Positions 1 to 12,117 of a stretch of 64,000 bases of DNA are shown in pieces. Source of the stretch: Acholoe squamosa (Eukaryota > Annelida > Polychaeta > Phyllodocida > Polynoidae); contig OX439046.1 in NCBI GenBank assembly GCA_949317995.1, positions 73,796,286 to 73,860,285 on the forward strand, in the 5' to 3' direction. The position numbers were made by a program, and so were the translations under genes. The notes below the pieces were generated by a model. The model ran no database searches. It was given only the letters and a program-made list of their open reading frames with translations, and had not been told where the DNA came from. Each line of letters begins with the position of its first letter. Position 1 is the first letter of the stretch.

Positions 1-80
1 CCCAGTGGGAATAGGACGTTGAATCAATGTTGCAACAACATTTATCATTTCTGCCCAACATTATTTCAATGTTAATTAAA
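1..80. repeat. CAACATT/AATGTTG-rich repeat fragment
   Basis: Short AT-rich stretch with alternating AATGTTG and CAACATT words. It resembles the longer stretches at 4190-4450 and 5430-5600, so it is probably the edge of one dispersed repeat family. No coding potential is seen. Confidence 0.35.
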
Positions 81-1584
81 GTGATCTGAGCAAAGTAGGA
101 TGGGGTTCATACTCTCCCAAAATGGTAGGCATGATGCTCCAGTGCAGTGATAGCTTTTAGTTTTTAGTGTTCTGATTGGTGCATCATGGTAGGGGGGTTA
201 TTTTGTCAAAATGAAGTTAGAAATGTGGTACACTGTCTAAAAGATGGTTTTCATCATGAGAAACCGAAATGAGGTATTTAGGGTGTTCCCAAAATCCAAG
301 ATGGCGGCCATAGAAGTGAAACAGTACATTTAGGCCTATTACATTGAACAAAATATAATTACCTATCAAATACACACAGTGAAAACTTTGGAATGGCATA
401 TAATGCTAGTAAACAGCAAGGGAAAGTATTTTTGATACTTTTGAAAAATCTAAGATGGCTGCCATAGGCCGAAAAAAAAACATTTCTAGGATCATCATTA
501 CTAGAATTATATTTCAAAATTTCTACCATAGGGTTTCTCATTGTAATAGCATCTATGGAACCAATAGTTGGTACCAGGCACAAGCATATAAATTTATCCT
601 TACCCCATCCTTAGTTTCCATGACAACCAGAGACAAGCCATCAGTGACAGGTCACAGCTGCAGGGGATGTAGGGTAAATTAACTCATCATGGCCATCTTC
701 ATTCCCTGCACAATCTGCAGTAATGGCTGATTCCCCCATTCCCCATGTTATAAAGCCAGTCTCTACATGGTGTCTCTGACTGTGACTCCTTATACAGGAA
801 ATGGAGCATGATGAAGCAAGCCTATTTACAGGATGCTCAGGGTAAATTCTAATTAGGTTAGTACTTAAATGCGTTTTGTAATACCTGATGTCTAAAAAAT
901 ATATCAAACTGAGACTTTATGTCAAACTTGTCAGAGTAAGGAAACAGTACATGTACAGGGAATGAAGTGAAATCCACTTACCAGGGTTCCATAATATTTC
1001 CCTCATTAGTCCCAATCATCCTTATTCCCCTTACCATCATACTTAGTGCCTCACCATTACCACTGTACCCTCAAGGGAATATGGCACAAGGAGGAGGGAG
1101 ACAAAGGATGTGCTGCTATGAAGGGGAGAACGGTCTCCTCTGGAAAATTCAGCTAGTTGTTGTATGGTGGTTTTTTTATTGCTAATACAGTAATCTAGGC
1201 ATACCAATGACCGTGACGCATTAACATTTTAGTGTCCAACAAAGGGCTTAGCATCTTATGCCATCTTATAATGATCTCATGTTGTAATACCTCACACTAA
1301 CACCAGAGGGAGTGTGAGATGGAGCCAGTACCTATAATGTCATTGGATAGCAACAAGGGGGAGTGCATTTTAATCTCATTCAACTCATTCAGTTGTATTC
1401 TCCCAGTTCAGTTTTGTTTAGAAATTCATCATTATTGATAGAATAGAATCTTAATCTTGTTGTATCACTCTGATCTTTTGAGAGTGTACCCGCCATTTTG
1501 GAAAAGCATCATTAGTTTTATTAATGTAGGAACATAATTGATAAGGAGCGCATTTGCACAACTTGTTAATAATTCAAATTCACA
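81..1584. other. Intergenic DNA with two YY1-like motifs
   Basis: No gene is supported; the open frames here are short and unlike known proteins. Two copies of a YY1-type core (AAGATGGCGGCC at 298-309 and AAGATGGCTGCC at 452-463) lie about 155 bp apart in the same orientation, each followed by a similar AT-rich context. They may be internal repeats of one old transposon. A CACCAGAGGGAG word near 1302 resembles half a CTCF site but is isolated. Confidence 0.4.
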
Positions 1585-1764
1585 GCATGAACCTTCCCAT
1601 TTCAGCCACATTCAGCACAACTTAAAGTTGAGTAATGGCCTTATTTCGTAGGCTTTAATCAACTTTAAGCAGGGGAAAAAGTAAACCTGATTGAAGCCTA
1701 GGACATAAGGCCATTACTCAACTGTAATCTTTGCTTAAAGTTGCCTAATTCGAAAGGTTCATGC
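1585..1764. mobile_element. Foldback MITE-like hairpin
   Basis: The outer arms GCATGAACCTT and AAGGTTCATGC are inverted. Inside them, GTTGAGTAATGGCCTTAT near 1630 has its inverse ATAAGGCCATTACTCAAC near 1708. The whole 180 bp can fold on itself, as expected of a non-autonomous foldback/MITE. No open frame lies inside and no target duplication was identified, so the superfamily is unknown. Confidence 0.6.
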
Positions 1765-2985
1765 AGTGATTGGTGTTCTTGAAGCACTAACTGTAAAAGA
1801 GTCCTTCTTCATCTTCTCCAAGGGAGTGTAGACAAGGGAGTGTTGGAAATCTTATCTGCTTTGTTCCTAATCTAACTCTGGTATACTACAGGGTGAATGG
1901 GTAGTAGCCATCTAAAGTGTGTCCACTTCATAACGGGGCCCACCAAGCTGTACCAGGTTGTTAGTGTGAAGACTCGTATATTACATCACCAGGGTCAGTG
2001 TTTGTCAGGTCAACTGTCAACTCACCACCTGAGGTGTAGGTCGGGAAGTATACTTTACATGACATTGTAGTGGAGAAAGAAAACTTGCTGTGAAATGAAA
2101 TTTCTCAATCATGCCTTGTGGTTGATGGCAATTTCTTAATAGTTTTATATTTGTTGTACAGAAATGATGTTTTTAATGCATTTTTCCCCTCTGGCTACTG
2201 GGATATGAGGACATCTCTTAAAGTTTACTTCTGGCTGCCCAAAATGTCAATTCAAAAACGCTTATTCTAATTTCCTTACTCTTTCTCCAAGAGGTCCTTA
2301 TATTACCGGTAGTATCACTATAAGGGTGAGTGTGGGGATCAATTCAAAAACACTATATTTCCAGGTTATTAACATGAATTAGAGGCGCACTGTACAGGGA
2401 TGCTGCTTTAAACATTTCATGATTTTATCACATTGTTCAATGTGATCCATCTCAAGAAATAATCTAAGTACAGAGACCGATATTTCTTACCAAGATCTTT
2501 TATTATTTTGGCTAGTATGATAAATAGAAAAAAAAACTGATATATGTGACTCAATCATCAGGAATAATAATCCAACTCATTGACCAAAGTGTGCCTCAGG
2601 GGAAAGATAAAATAAAGAATAACAAAAAATCCTAACTAATGACCTAAATATTTTGAGCATGTTATTGGAAACCTATGCTACATTTGGTTCTTTTATTATG
2701 TGTTTCAATTAATTCTTTAGACTTGAACTGCATTCTTTACTACAAATCAATCAGACATTGCTATGGTAGTCTACTTCTGAATATAGCTTTATTTAGAGTT
2801 TTATTAATGATTTGAGACAGGAAACATTTTAGGCCTGAAAATCATAGTGATTATGACTTTGGGATAGTACAACTTGTTATCTCTGAAAATTAGTTGGTGA
2901 GACTGTATTTTCACATGTGAGGTCTCTTTATCTCTCCAGTACATCGCCTCTGGTGACGTCACAACATGGCTAGATAAGAAATCTG
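1765..2985. other. Intergenic, nothing recognised
   Basis: AT-rich DNA without a supported exon, RNA gene or clear repeat. Only short open frames occur, on both strands. Confidence 0.4.
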
Positions 2986-2989
2986 AATG

Positions 2990-4191
2990 AGTGGGTGGGT
3001 TGAGGCAGGTGGGAGAGGCGATGGCCTACTCTGTAGTACTGGAGGGACTCTTTGTGCTGACAGATACAATAAGAGCATGTATTCTCAATGCTCTGTATAA
3101 TGAATATATCCATTGAGAAGTGTAAAAATGGTGTCAGGAACCCTTTAAGGGCAGTTTTTTCATCTTTGCTGAAGTTCTGTATGATCCTTCTCTGGTTGTT
3201 GTTTTGTGAACTAAGATGGATCTTATTGATGGCAATAAAAGTCACCAGATTCTGGGATCCCTGTGGGGGTTCCTAGTTGCTGGAGTTTTTTTAAGTCCTT
3301 TATGAGATCCTTTTCTTCAAAGGGAAGAAAGGACCCCATATTGAGCCTTTAGCCAGGAGGTGAGAGAGGTGTGTCTCCCCCTATTGGTGTAGGTTGGTTA
3401 TCTTTGCCGAAGAGTTGTTTAATTCTAAGACTGCGAAACCTGTCCATCTCTTGTCTAAGTGAACCTTCATTGTGGCTGGGATCTCCAGAAACGGGGCTGC
3501 TGGCCTTACGGCAGAGCTGGCCCCTACACTCCTCCCTACCAGATTCAATATAGGGTTCAGTACCCTATAGGTACCAGATACCCGGGACTAGTACTGAGTT
3601 GAGCCCAACCACCAAGTCTCCTCCCAGCACTAGCAAATTGAATCATCATTCGTGTCACACCAGCCCAGGTACCGAGTTCTCGTAGTCCCCCCTTGCAGGG
3701 CAGGACCAACTCGGTTTCTACACCAGTGTAGAGGTCGGCGGAAAATGTCCTGGAGAAACCGGAAGTCGAACCCAGGACCCTCCAACCTGCCGGTGGAAGC
3801 TCTACTGCTGAGCTACTTCCCCGTCTGACATTCTCTACCTTCCACCTACAACTGGATCGGTATAATACACAAGGGGGCAGCTTATACAGGCTAACCAGCC
3901 CCTGAGGGCTGGTGCAACCGGAACGGGGCAGATGGCCTACCGCCATGGACTTACAGCCAGAGCTGGCCCCTACATTTGTTTACTTGCTTGGTAAATCATT
4001 TTATAACCTCAAAAGTCGCCAGTAAATCTGCAATGATCGCCATATTGTTCTCAAAGAGTCCCACCAGTACTACAGAGTAGGTTTTCACCTCTCCCACCTG
4101 CCTCAACCTACCTGCCTCTTTTTGCATAAAAGATCCAATTTTTAGTGAGCAGCCCCGTTTCTGGAGATCCCAGCCACAATGAAGGTTCATA
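2990..4191. repeat. Inverted repeat copies around a SINE insertion
   Basis: Two inverted pairs are visible. Sequence at 2990-3050 (GGTTGAGGCAGGTGGGAGAG onwards, with CTACTCTGTAGTACTGG) is repeated inverted at about 4048-4106. Sequence at 3461-3500 (AACCTTCATTGTGGCTGGG onwards) is repeated inverted at 4152-4191. The pairs are not nested, so this is a rearranged set of copies of one dispersed repeat rather than a single hairpin. No protein is supported. Confidence 0.5.
3512..3974 (-). mobile_element. tRNA-derived SINE-like insertion with 17-bp target duplication
   Basis: The direct repeats CAGAGCTGGCCCCTACA at 3512-3528 and 3958-3974 flank about 429 bp. Read on the minus strand, 3832-3752 is tRNA-like, with an A box (TAGCTCAGCAGTAGAGC) and a B box (GGGTTCGACTTCC) at normal spacing. 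Some extra sequence lies 5' of the tRNA part and about 220 bp of unrelated body follows it. This fits a tRNA-headed SINE inserted by target-primed reverse transcription. Similarity just outside the exact repeats leaves some doubt about the borders. Confidence 0.55.
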
Positions 4192-4450
4192 TTGAGTCAA
4201 CATTGAATTGAGAACAATATTGAATTGAGAACAATATTTCAACATTGATATGTCAACATGTCAATATTTCAACATTGATATGTCAACTGTTGATCCCAGC
4301 CACAATGAAGGTTCATATTGGGTCAACATTGAATTGAGAACACTATTTCAACATTGATATGTCAACTGTTGATTGGATGTTGAAATGGTGTTGGTTGACA
4401 ACATTGAAATAGAATCATTGAAAAGCTGTTGAAGACCAGTTGATCAACAT
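4192..4450. repeat. CAACATTGA-type internal repeats
   Basis: Irregular direct repeats of TTGAATTGAGAACA and ATTTCAACATTGATATGTCA. A ~40-bp block (from ATCCCAGCCACAATGAAGG) occurs at 4166-4198 and again at about 4286-4318. The stretch is noncoding. Confidence 0.5.
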
Positions 4451-5429
4451 CATCAACAAACATGGTAGTTTCAGAGAAACTTTAAAAATGTACCTCCGAA
4501 AGGATCTGCTTGGAGATTGCTAGATTTGTTTGACGTTGCTATTATCATGCGCCACTAAATTATGCAACTGTAATGCAAAACACCAGGGGGCAGCATCTTA
4601 AGTTGAGATGCTCTGAGGGAAGGCCTATGAGTCTACTCCCCCCCCCCCTCGTAGTCCATTTCCTCCAAAATTTGCCCTTAACCAAACTATGTTCTAGAAG
4701 CTCACCCTTTACTGCTCTGGCATTATAAGGAGGGGGGGGGGCCCAAAAGAGCTCCATGCACCATGGCATTTGGCTGGCTGTATGGTCCCAGTCTTTAACA
4801 TATTGGCCACTTAAACCCAGAAATGAGGGACAGGCATCTAGAAGGCTATCCTGAGGAAGATGTGTGTCAGATGTGTCCAACTATTAACCTGATGCCATTC
4901 ACCCATCCTGGGTAGGGCCTCCTGAGAGTGTGCCCAGGCAACTGACTAGATAGTGTTTACCTCAAACTGCCTAAGTTGGTAAGGCATGCCAGTAAATAGA
5001 GGGAGAGAATTTGAGGATAGACAAAGGCTCAAAGACATATTAGGTGGGGGCAGAAGAGCCAGCTTAGTTGATCTATCCTAGGAGGGAATAGTTATATAGC
5101 AACCAGTAGTGAGCGATAATTCAAAGAGTCACCTGAAAAGCACACTACCCCAGCAGGGAGCCACAGAACAGACAAACAAGAAGCATTCAGAGAAGTTTGC
5201 AAAAACTGCAGGAGGAATACTAAGGAGGCTGCTGATAACTTAGGGTTAGAGGTAAACCACTAGAAGCTGGGTGGTCAGTTGTTGCACAGCAGTCTTTGCT
5301 GAAAAAAGTCCTGGTGAAGGTCAAGATTCAATGGGCCTGGACCCCCTGGCTGGACCAGGATGGTGTAAGAGCTGGAACAGAAAGTGGCCTTCTGAGTGGG
5401 ATGTCCCTTGAGTTGTCAGGAATCAGTCG
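4451..5429. other. Intergenic, nothing recognised
   Basis: Contains C-rich (near 4640) and G-rich (near 4730) homopolymer runs and only short, unconvincing open frames. No conserved motif was recognised. Confidence 0.4.
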
Positions 5430-5600
5430 CTCTCATTAACAATTTCATCAACATTACCAACTGGTTGATATTGTGTTGATAGTTTTGATCAACCTGTCTG
5501 CAACACTTTTTCAATCATTCCAAATCAATTTTGTCAACCATCACCATTTCAACATCAGATCAATAGTTGACATATATTTCAGCAGCGATATGTCAAATGA
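5430..5600. repeat. Second CAACATTGA-type repeat patch
   Basis: TTGATATTGTGTTGAT, CATCACCATTTCAACATCAG and TTGACATATATTTCAGCA resemble the words at 4192-4450, consistent with another fragment of that family. Confidence 0.4.
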
Positions 5601-5644
5601 TAAAACAAAGTTAACTGTATAAATTCTGCTGCATGGGAGGAGGA

Positions 5645-7075
5645 GGTGTGGCCTTGTCCTCAGTTTGCCTGTGTGGAGGATATCTAGGACGAAGTCTTCT
5701 ATTTTAACACACATTGTATGGCTTTGTCCTCAGTTTGCCTACACATACTGCATGGAGTATATCTTAGATTAAGTCCCCAGTTTGCCTGTACACATGGTGT
5801 GTCTCAGACCAAGTCCTCTTTTTGCATAGACACACTGTGGGGCCATGTCCCCAATTTGTCTACACACAGTGTGTGGACCTTAGCTAATACCACATCCTCT
5901 ATTGGCTTACACTATGTGGCCATGTCCTCAGTTTGCATACACACACTGTGTGGAGTGCAGTCTATTAGAAAAGTTTTTCCCCTTGCAGGCCATAAGGTCC
6001 TGCAGATCTTATCATTCCGCAGGCCCGGATTGATTTCGGCAGGACTGAATACCTCAAGATTATTTTTGATGAGAAATGAATAATAAAAAAACAGAATTAT
6101 ATAACTATTTTAACCATTTAACTCTTCAAAATTTAACTAAAAGTAACTGCTTTTGTTTTAGGCGGTAAAAACCTCAATAATGGTCCGATTTGCATGCCGT
6201 AAAAAAAAATGTAGCCTAAGGTCCCATAAATACAGCCAGACATTTGGCCTGACGGTGGGTCCGGGAGCAATTTTGTCAGCAAAAGCAAATGTCCGACGAG
6301 TTTTCATATTGACTGGGAGTGTATCTAACACCATGTCCTCTATTTGCATACACACACTGTGTGGCCATGTCCTCAGTTTGCCTACACACACTGTATGGAG
6401 TGTATCTAAGGCCAAGTCTTCTATTTGCCTACACACACTGTGTGGCCGTGTCCTCAGTTTGCCTACACACAGTGTGTGGAGTATATCTAAGACCAAGTCC
6501 TCTATTTGCATACACACACTGTGTGGAGTGTATCTTAGACCAAGTCCTCCATTTGCCTACACACACTGTGTGGTCATGTCCTTAGTTTGCCTACACACAC
6601 TGTGTGGAGTGTATCTAAGACCAAGTCCTCTATTTGCCTACACACACTGTGTGGTCATGTCCTCAGCTTGCCTACACACAGTGTGTGGAGTGTATCTAAG
6701 ACCATATCCTCTATATGCATATACACACTGTGTGGAGTGTATCTTAGACCAAGTTCTCTTTTTGCCTACCATACTATGTGGCCATGTCCTCAGTTTGCCT
6801 ACACACACTGTGTGGAGTGAATCTAAGACCAAGTCCCCTATTTGCCAACACACACAATGTGGTCATGTCCTCAATTTGCCTACACACACTGTGTGGAGTG
6901 TATCTAAGACTAAGTCCTCTATTTGCATACTCATTCTGTGTACTAATGTCCTCAGTTTGCCTACACACACTGTGTGGAGTGTATCTAAGCCAAGTCCCCT
7001 ATTTGCATACACACAATGTGTGGTCATGTCCTCAGTTTGCCTAAACACTGTGTGGAGTTTGAGTCCTCAATTCGT
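5645..7075. repeat. Minisatellite, ~83-bp unit with CACACTGTGTG core
   Basis: Tandem units of about 83 bp, each made of two related halves. One half carries GTCCTCAGTTTGCCTACACA and the other CCAAGTCCTCTATTTGC; both are followed by an ACACACTGTGTGG core that is an imperfect palindrome. About 10-12 units are discernible. The array opens long reading frames on both strands, the longest 299 codons on plus, but these only translate the repeat and are not genes. A unique insert at about 5957-6305 interrupts it. Confidence 0.85.
5957..6305. other. ~350-bp unique insert inside the minisatellite
   Basis: This stretch lacks the repeat core and separates an early block (5645-5956) from the main array. 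It has AT-rich and GC-rich halves and no recognised ends, so it could be an unidentified SINE/MITE insertion or original spacer DNA. Confidence 0.4.
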
Positions 7076-7790
7076 TTGAGCACACAGCTAGAAAATGATG
7101 TCTTGTCCTTGTTTAAATGTGTCTATCCTTCATAAATAGACTGAATGCTCTTTTATAGGGGTAGAAAAAGATATAATGCCTAATATCAAGACCTAAGTTT
7201 TTTTTACACTCTTTGCATTTGACCATACCCAAGAGAAAGTCCCTTAGGCCTCAGTTTGCAAGCACACACTGTGAAGTCATGTCCTCACTTTGTAGACACA
7301 CAGGGTCTATTAAGGAAATTCCTCAGTTTGCAGGCACACAGATTCAATGTCTGGCTCAAATTTGTGACAATTTTTATGCAAATACACTGGATTAATCCCT
7401 AAGAGGTCAAAAATGGCAATAAAGCCAATTAGGCAATACACCCAGATCACTGGGTGAACTGGGGACACACAGATCTCTCAGTGTGCAAAACAAATTGGGG
7501 ACTTTTACACACAGGCAAAAATCACAAAAAAAATAGCTCTAACTATTTACACACAGCACAAGTTGCTCCGGCTAAATTGGGGACATTTTGTTGACACACT
7601 AGAAATCATGTTCATAACCATTTTTCAAGGTCATTTGTGATACCCAAACCCATTGCCCCCCTTTTCTCAAGATTATGCGAAGTGAGCCGTCCCCGGTTCG
7701 CAAGATGTCCCCAGTTTGTAGGTGTGTGTTCCCATGAATGTCCCCAATTTGCTGGTTACACCAACTCACACACACACACACATCCCAACA
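7076..7790. repeat. Degenerate relatives of the minisatellite
   Basis: Scattered GTCCCCAGTTTG/GTCCTCACTTTG words followed by CACACAC runs (near 7245-7340 and 7690-7780) look like decayed outliers of the neighbouring array. No gene is supported. Confidence 0.5.
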
Positions 7791-7794
7791 AATT

Positions 7795-9800
7795 GGTCCT
7801 TGTGAGGTAAATTCCTTGTGAGGTACCCTTATGAGGTACCTCCATTTATGGGGAGAGAAGATACAGTGTAACTGTGTCTGTGTACCTCACAAGGCTAACA
7901 TCAGAGTTCCCCATAAGGACCCACTGTGAAACTGTGCCTGTGTACCTGACAAGGCTAACGTCAGAGTACCTCATAAGGACTCATTCGGTAACTGTTTGTG
8001 TGTGTACCTCATAAAGACACAATGTAACTGTGTCTGTACCTCATAAGAACACTCTGTGTAACTGTGTGTATCTCATAAGGATAACATCTCTGAGACACTG
8101 CATAACATTATACTATAGCTCACGACCCCTATGACTAGGATAATTGTCAGGAGCGACCCACTACTGATCAGTATAATCAGCCCCTAATATGTAAAATTAA
8201 AAAGTGGCCACTAATATTGGCTGCTATTTAGCTAGATGTACCCCACAGGGTTCTCCAGTTAAAAAAGTCACACTATGTTGTAGTCTTGAAAAGACAACTA
8301 ATACCATGTCCTGCTCTAGGGCACAGGCATAGCACTTAAACAGGCATAACCCTTCTTTGAAAAGCCTCAGCATGTTAATCACTCTGAATTTAGTATGTGT
8401 GGCCATTTAAGTGAAAGGCTTAATTGTGTCTTTTTCTTCCCTTTTCTGAGTAAAGGCTAGATAATCATTACATAAATGTTGAGATACTGAAAGTGAAAGA
8501 TGAATAGCCAGGTCAATATAGAGATGCAGTAAACATACTCTCATCAGGTACTTAACTACAACCTAGTACAGAATGTAGCAGATAATAACTTGCTCTGATA
8601 ACACAGAGTCAAATAATATTTCTGTAGATGAAGCTATATAGTTTCCCCTTCTGTTATACACAGTAGATCGAGTCTCATTCTATACAGGTTAATTACCCTG
8701 GTGTGAACCTCATAAGGACTCTGTGTGTAACTGTGTGTGTGAACCTCATAGGAAGGTACAGTGTAACCTTGTATGTGTACCTCACAAGGCTAACATCAGA
8801 GCACCCCATAAGGACCCACTGTGAAACTGTGTCTGTGTACCTGACAAGGCACACCAGAGTACCTCATAAGGACTCATTCGATAACTGTGTGTTTGTGTGT
8901 ACCTCATAAAGACACAGTGTAACTGTGTGTGTACCTCATAAGAACACTCTGTGTAACTGTGTGTACCTCATAAGGCTAACATCTGGGGGACACTGCACAA
9001 CATTATACTGTAGCTCAAGACTCCTATGACTATGATAATTGTCAGAAGCGACCCACTACTGGTCAGTATAATCAGGCCGTAATATGTAAAAATAAAAAGT
9101 GGCCACTAATATCGGCTGCTTTTTAGCTACATGTACCCCACAGGGTTCTCCAGTTAAAAAAGTCACACTTTGTTGGAGTCTTGAATAGACAACTCTGAAA
9201 TATATATTGGGTATATTTTGGTCTTTTCTGGATACAGGGGGCTGTAAAATAAGAAGTAAGTACCCATTCTTCATATTTCTGGTTTCATTTGAAAGAAAAC
9301 ACCTTGGGCTTCAAAAGAAGGGCAAGTTTACATATGTCAGTTTTTGTTAATAAGTCGTATGGAATAAGAAACTATGTAGTTTCTCATTCTATACAGGTTA
9401 ATTACCCTGGTGTGTACCTCATAAGGACTGTGTGTAACTGTGTGTGTAAACCTCATAGGAAGATACAGTGCAACTGTGTCTGTGTAGCTCACAAGGCTAA
9501 CATCAGAGCACCCCATAAGGACCCACTGTGTAACTGTGTCTGTGTACCTGACAAGGCTAATATCAGAGTACCTCATAAGGACTCCTTCGGTAACTCTGTG
9601 TGTGTGTACCTCATAAAGACACAGTGTAAATGACCCTCTACCATGGACAAGTGCCCACTTTCAGTGGATTGACCCAGATAATACCTCCCTCTGATTAACA
9701 CAGAGTCAAATGATATTTCTGTAGATGAAGCCATATGGTTTCCCCTTCTGTTATACACAGTACATCGAGTCTCATTCTATACAGGTTAATTACCCTGGTG
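7795..9800. repeat. Three tandem copies of a 0.7-0.9-kb repeat
   Basis: Blocks beginning near 7870, 8700 and 9400 share internal ~42-bp minisatellite units with the word GTACCTCATAAGGA and the spacer AACTGTGTCTGTGTACCT. Copy 1 (to about 8300) and copy 2 (to about 9200) also share a downstream single-copy part containing CCCACAGGGTTCTCCAGTT. A third shared module (CTCATTCTATACAGGTTAAT) recurs at about 8672, 9379 and 9771. Several percent divergence between copies makes the amplification old. No coding potential is seen. Confidence 0.8.
9210..9350 (+). repeat. Dispersed repeat, copy inverted at 15530-15690
   Basis: The stretch with CTTGGGCTTCAAAAGAAGGG and GGATACAGGGGGCTGTAAAA is present inverted at about 15530-15690. 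An adjoining word (CCCACTTTCAGTGGATTGAC) at about 9655 recurs inverted near 14415 and in diverged form near 15700. This is a dispersed repeat family of unknown type. Confidence 0.65.
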
Positions 9801-9884
9801 GCGTCCGTGCTCCGCACTTCCGGATCAGCATTCTGCCCTTAGCTCCACATCAACCACAATATCTTAGCACCAACCACACCACAA

Positions 9885-9945
9885 GCCTCGTTAGCTCAGG
9901 TCATGGGGCAGATGGCAAGTTCAAGTCCTGTTGAGATTTTTTGTA
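9885..9945 (+). mobile_element. tRNA-like SINE head (truncated)
   Basis: An A-box-like TTAGCTCAGGTCATGGGGC is followed by a B-box-like AAGTTCAAGTCCTG, but the space between them is too short for a complete tRNA. This fits a degraded tRNA-derived SINE head rather than a working tRNA gene. Confidence 0.35.
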
Positions 9946-10990
9946 AAGATTGCTTATTTTGGTAAGTCAATGTTATTGCTTCAATGTGAGCATGAATATG
10001 TACTCATAGTGGGTTTGCGAGAAAATTGTGTAAGCCCTTGTTAGCCCCCCTGCCACTCTGTGGTTATTTTGATAATAGAAATAGCCACACCTCCTGTAGC
10101 CGCATGACCAATGACACAATAGAATCAATGGTGGTGCAATACTCCTGGCACAGATGTCTGTAAGTTATCCCATGAAGCTATCCATTCAAGGTGTCACTCA
10201 TGTGATCACATGAGCAAAGCCAGCCAATAAGCTAGCAGGCTATCCCACACACAGTTGTGGGTCACCCACCCAATCTTGGATTTCCAACTCCATACATTTA
10301 CAGTCTACACTCATTTGCTCATTACTCAATTGATTATGAATCAACTTAAAAGCTCACAGAGAGATGTATACTCACATGAGGCATCATATCCCAAACCATA
10401 GGTAATTCCATGCAGTCAATGTGCCACAGATGCTTTTAACATTCTGATATCTCACCAAAACACCCAGAAATTGCCTGACTTTGGACCAATAAATTCACTG
10501 AAACTCCTACTCCTTCACCCCAAAACTTGTCCTTAACCAAACTATGTCATTGTGTCACACACTATACTACTTCCATCACCTACCCAGGTTCAAATTACAG
10601 TAGGGTGAAGCAGCCAAAAAGGTGTGGGGCATGGGGCTGTAATTGTGTCCCCAACCCCCTGCCCTTATTAAGGGCAGATTTTATTTTACCCTCAAAACCC
10701 TTTACTCCAGCCAGTTGTGACATTTGAGAGGGGTGTTGGCTGAGTGTTACAAAGTGTGACAGAGGGTGGGGGGTGTTGAAAATGGCAAAAAAAGGTGTGA
10801 CATAACTTATCGATGGCCCCTAAAAGTATTACAGGTGGGCCCAAACCTTCTACCCAAGTGTGCCCTTCCCATTCACTGCCCCACTGCATCCACCCAACTG
10901 CTGTTAAGTCCATAAATAAATAATGGGGTATATCCTCAAACAAATACAATGATTGAAGCATAACATGAAACACTTTGTGTGACAAGTGGT
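9946..10990. other. Intergenic, nothing recognised
   Basis: No exon, RNA gene or clear repeat is supported in this AT-moderate stretch; the short frames on both strands look random. Confidence 0.4.
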
Positions 10991-11014
10991 GGTCACAGCA
11001 CACTGTTGCTGACT

Positions 11015-11200
11015 GGTCCAGGTAGCGAATACCCCATTGATAACCAAGTAAAAAATACACCATTTTGCCAGGTAGCGAATACCCTGTTCAGGTAGCGAAT
11101 ACCCCATTTCAGGTAGCGAAAACCCTAGAAAATCAGTAAATGGGGTATTTGCTACCTGAAATGGGGTATTCGCTACCTGTCAGGTACCGAATACCCAAAA
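11015..11200. repeat. Inverted and direct GGTAGCGAATACCCC repeats
   Basis: AGGTAGCGAATACCCC-type words occur four times in direct orientation (about 11020-11125) and then inverted as GGGGTATTTGCTACCTG and GGGGTATTCGCTACCTG (about 11143-11180). The two groups form a strong potential hairpin. This may be the end of a foldback transposon or a small satellite with an inverted tail. Confidence 0.6.
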
Positions 11201-11627
11201 CACAACCACCACCACCACCAGTAGTAGCACCTTCATCAGCAACGTTGTTAAACTATAGACACGGGTCGATATGACCTTTGGCGTCATCTTCGAACAGAAA
11301 AGCATACAAGTCCATTGTCGTGGGGGGATATAGTGATGCTGTAACAGTTCTTGCGTTCTCAAAGTTGACAGTCTGTAGAGTGGTCTGTGTTTCCATGATG
11401 AAGGAGGCAGAGAAAGTGTGATATGGACAAGCGGTCACTCTCCCTTATGTACCCTGCCCGAGACAAACCTCTCTACTGCAGGTTTCAATCAATCAAAGAC
11501 TTAAAAGAGATTCAAGTCCATTTTCACAGAGACCTTCGCTCAGTAGGGTATTTCTTTTTTTCCCTGTACTCTAATATACATTGAGATGAAGTTTGCGGCA
11601 TGCCCCACACCTTTTGGTAAGGAGTAA
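11201..11627. other. Intergenic, nothing recognised
   Basis: Contains a short CCA-triplet run near 11205 and no supported gene. Confidence 0.35.
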
Positions 11628-12117
11628 TGTTAGACTATAGAATACACTAAATTAATAGCCCAACATTAATTACCTATTTAAAACCTACGATTATAATAGA
11701 ATCGTATTGGGCATTATGGATGTCTCATAGTATGGGGTATGTTCCGCCATGAAGGGTCCTCCAGCCTGTTATCCTACAAGATCGGATATGGTTATGAAAT
11801 AGAAACCATGGGGGCTTCCGGTCGCCGATAGGGTAGTATAAATAATGAGCGCTGGGGACACAGGGGGTCTTATTCCAACTTGGAGCCAGTCCACACACTT
11901 CCACCATTAGTGTGGACATATAGATGATTGTATCTTCAGGAGCCTATGATGGATTCTGTATATCTCAATAGGTAAGGCCAATATGGAACTCAGTGTATCG
12001 AGCTTGTCTATTATTATTATTATCCTTATTGTTATTCTGAAACACTACAATAAAGATTTTTTAACTTTATTTGTAAGTCTCTAATTTTTATAATTTTATT
12101 AAATTCATCGCCTGACA
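11628..12117 (+). mobile_element. Ty3/Gypsy-type LTR, 490 bp
   Basis: The segment runs from TGTTAGACTA to CGCCTGACA, giving the TG...CA ends typical of LTRs. It contains a TATAAATAA box near 11838 and an AATAAAG polyadenylation-type signal near 12050. It is followed directly by TTTGGTGGAGAACC, a primer-binding-site-like sequence sharing TGGTGGAGAAC with the element at 21.4-29.1 kb. The matching 3' LTR was not found, so the element is a fragment. Confidence 0.55.

Noticed and set aside
3557-3946. 129-codon minus-strand frame
   Set aside because: It lies entirely within the SINE-like insertion and reads through its tRNA-like head.
6180-7079. 299-codon plus-strand open frame and several 60-90-codon frames on both strands
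   Set aside because: They translate the CACACTGTGTG minisatellite; the protein is a repeat of the same ~27 residues and appears in all frames.
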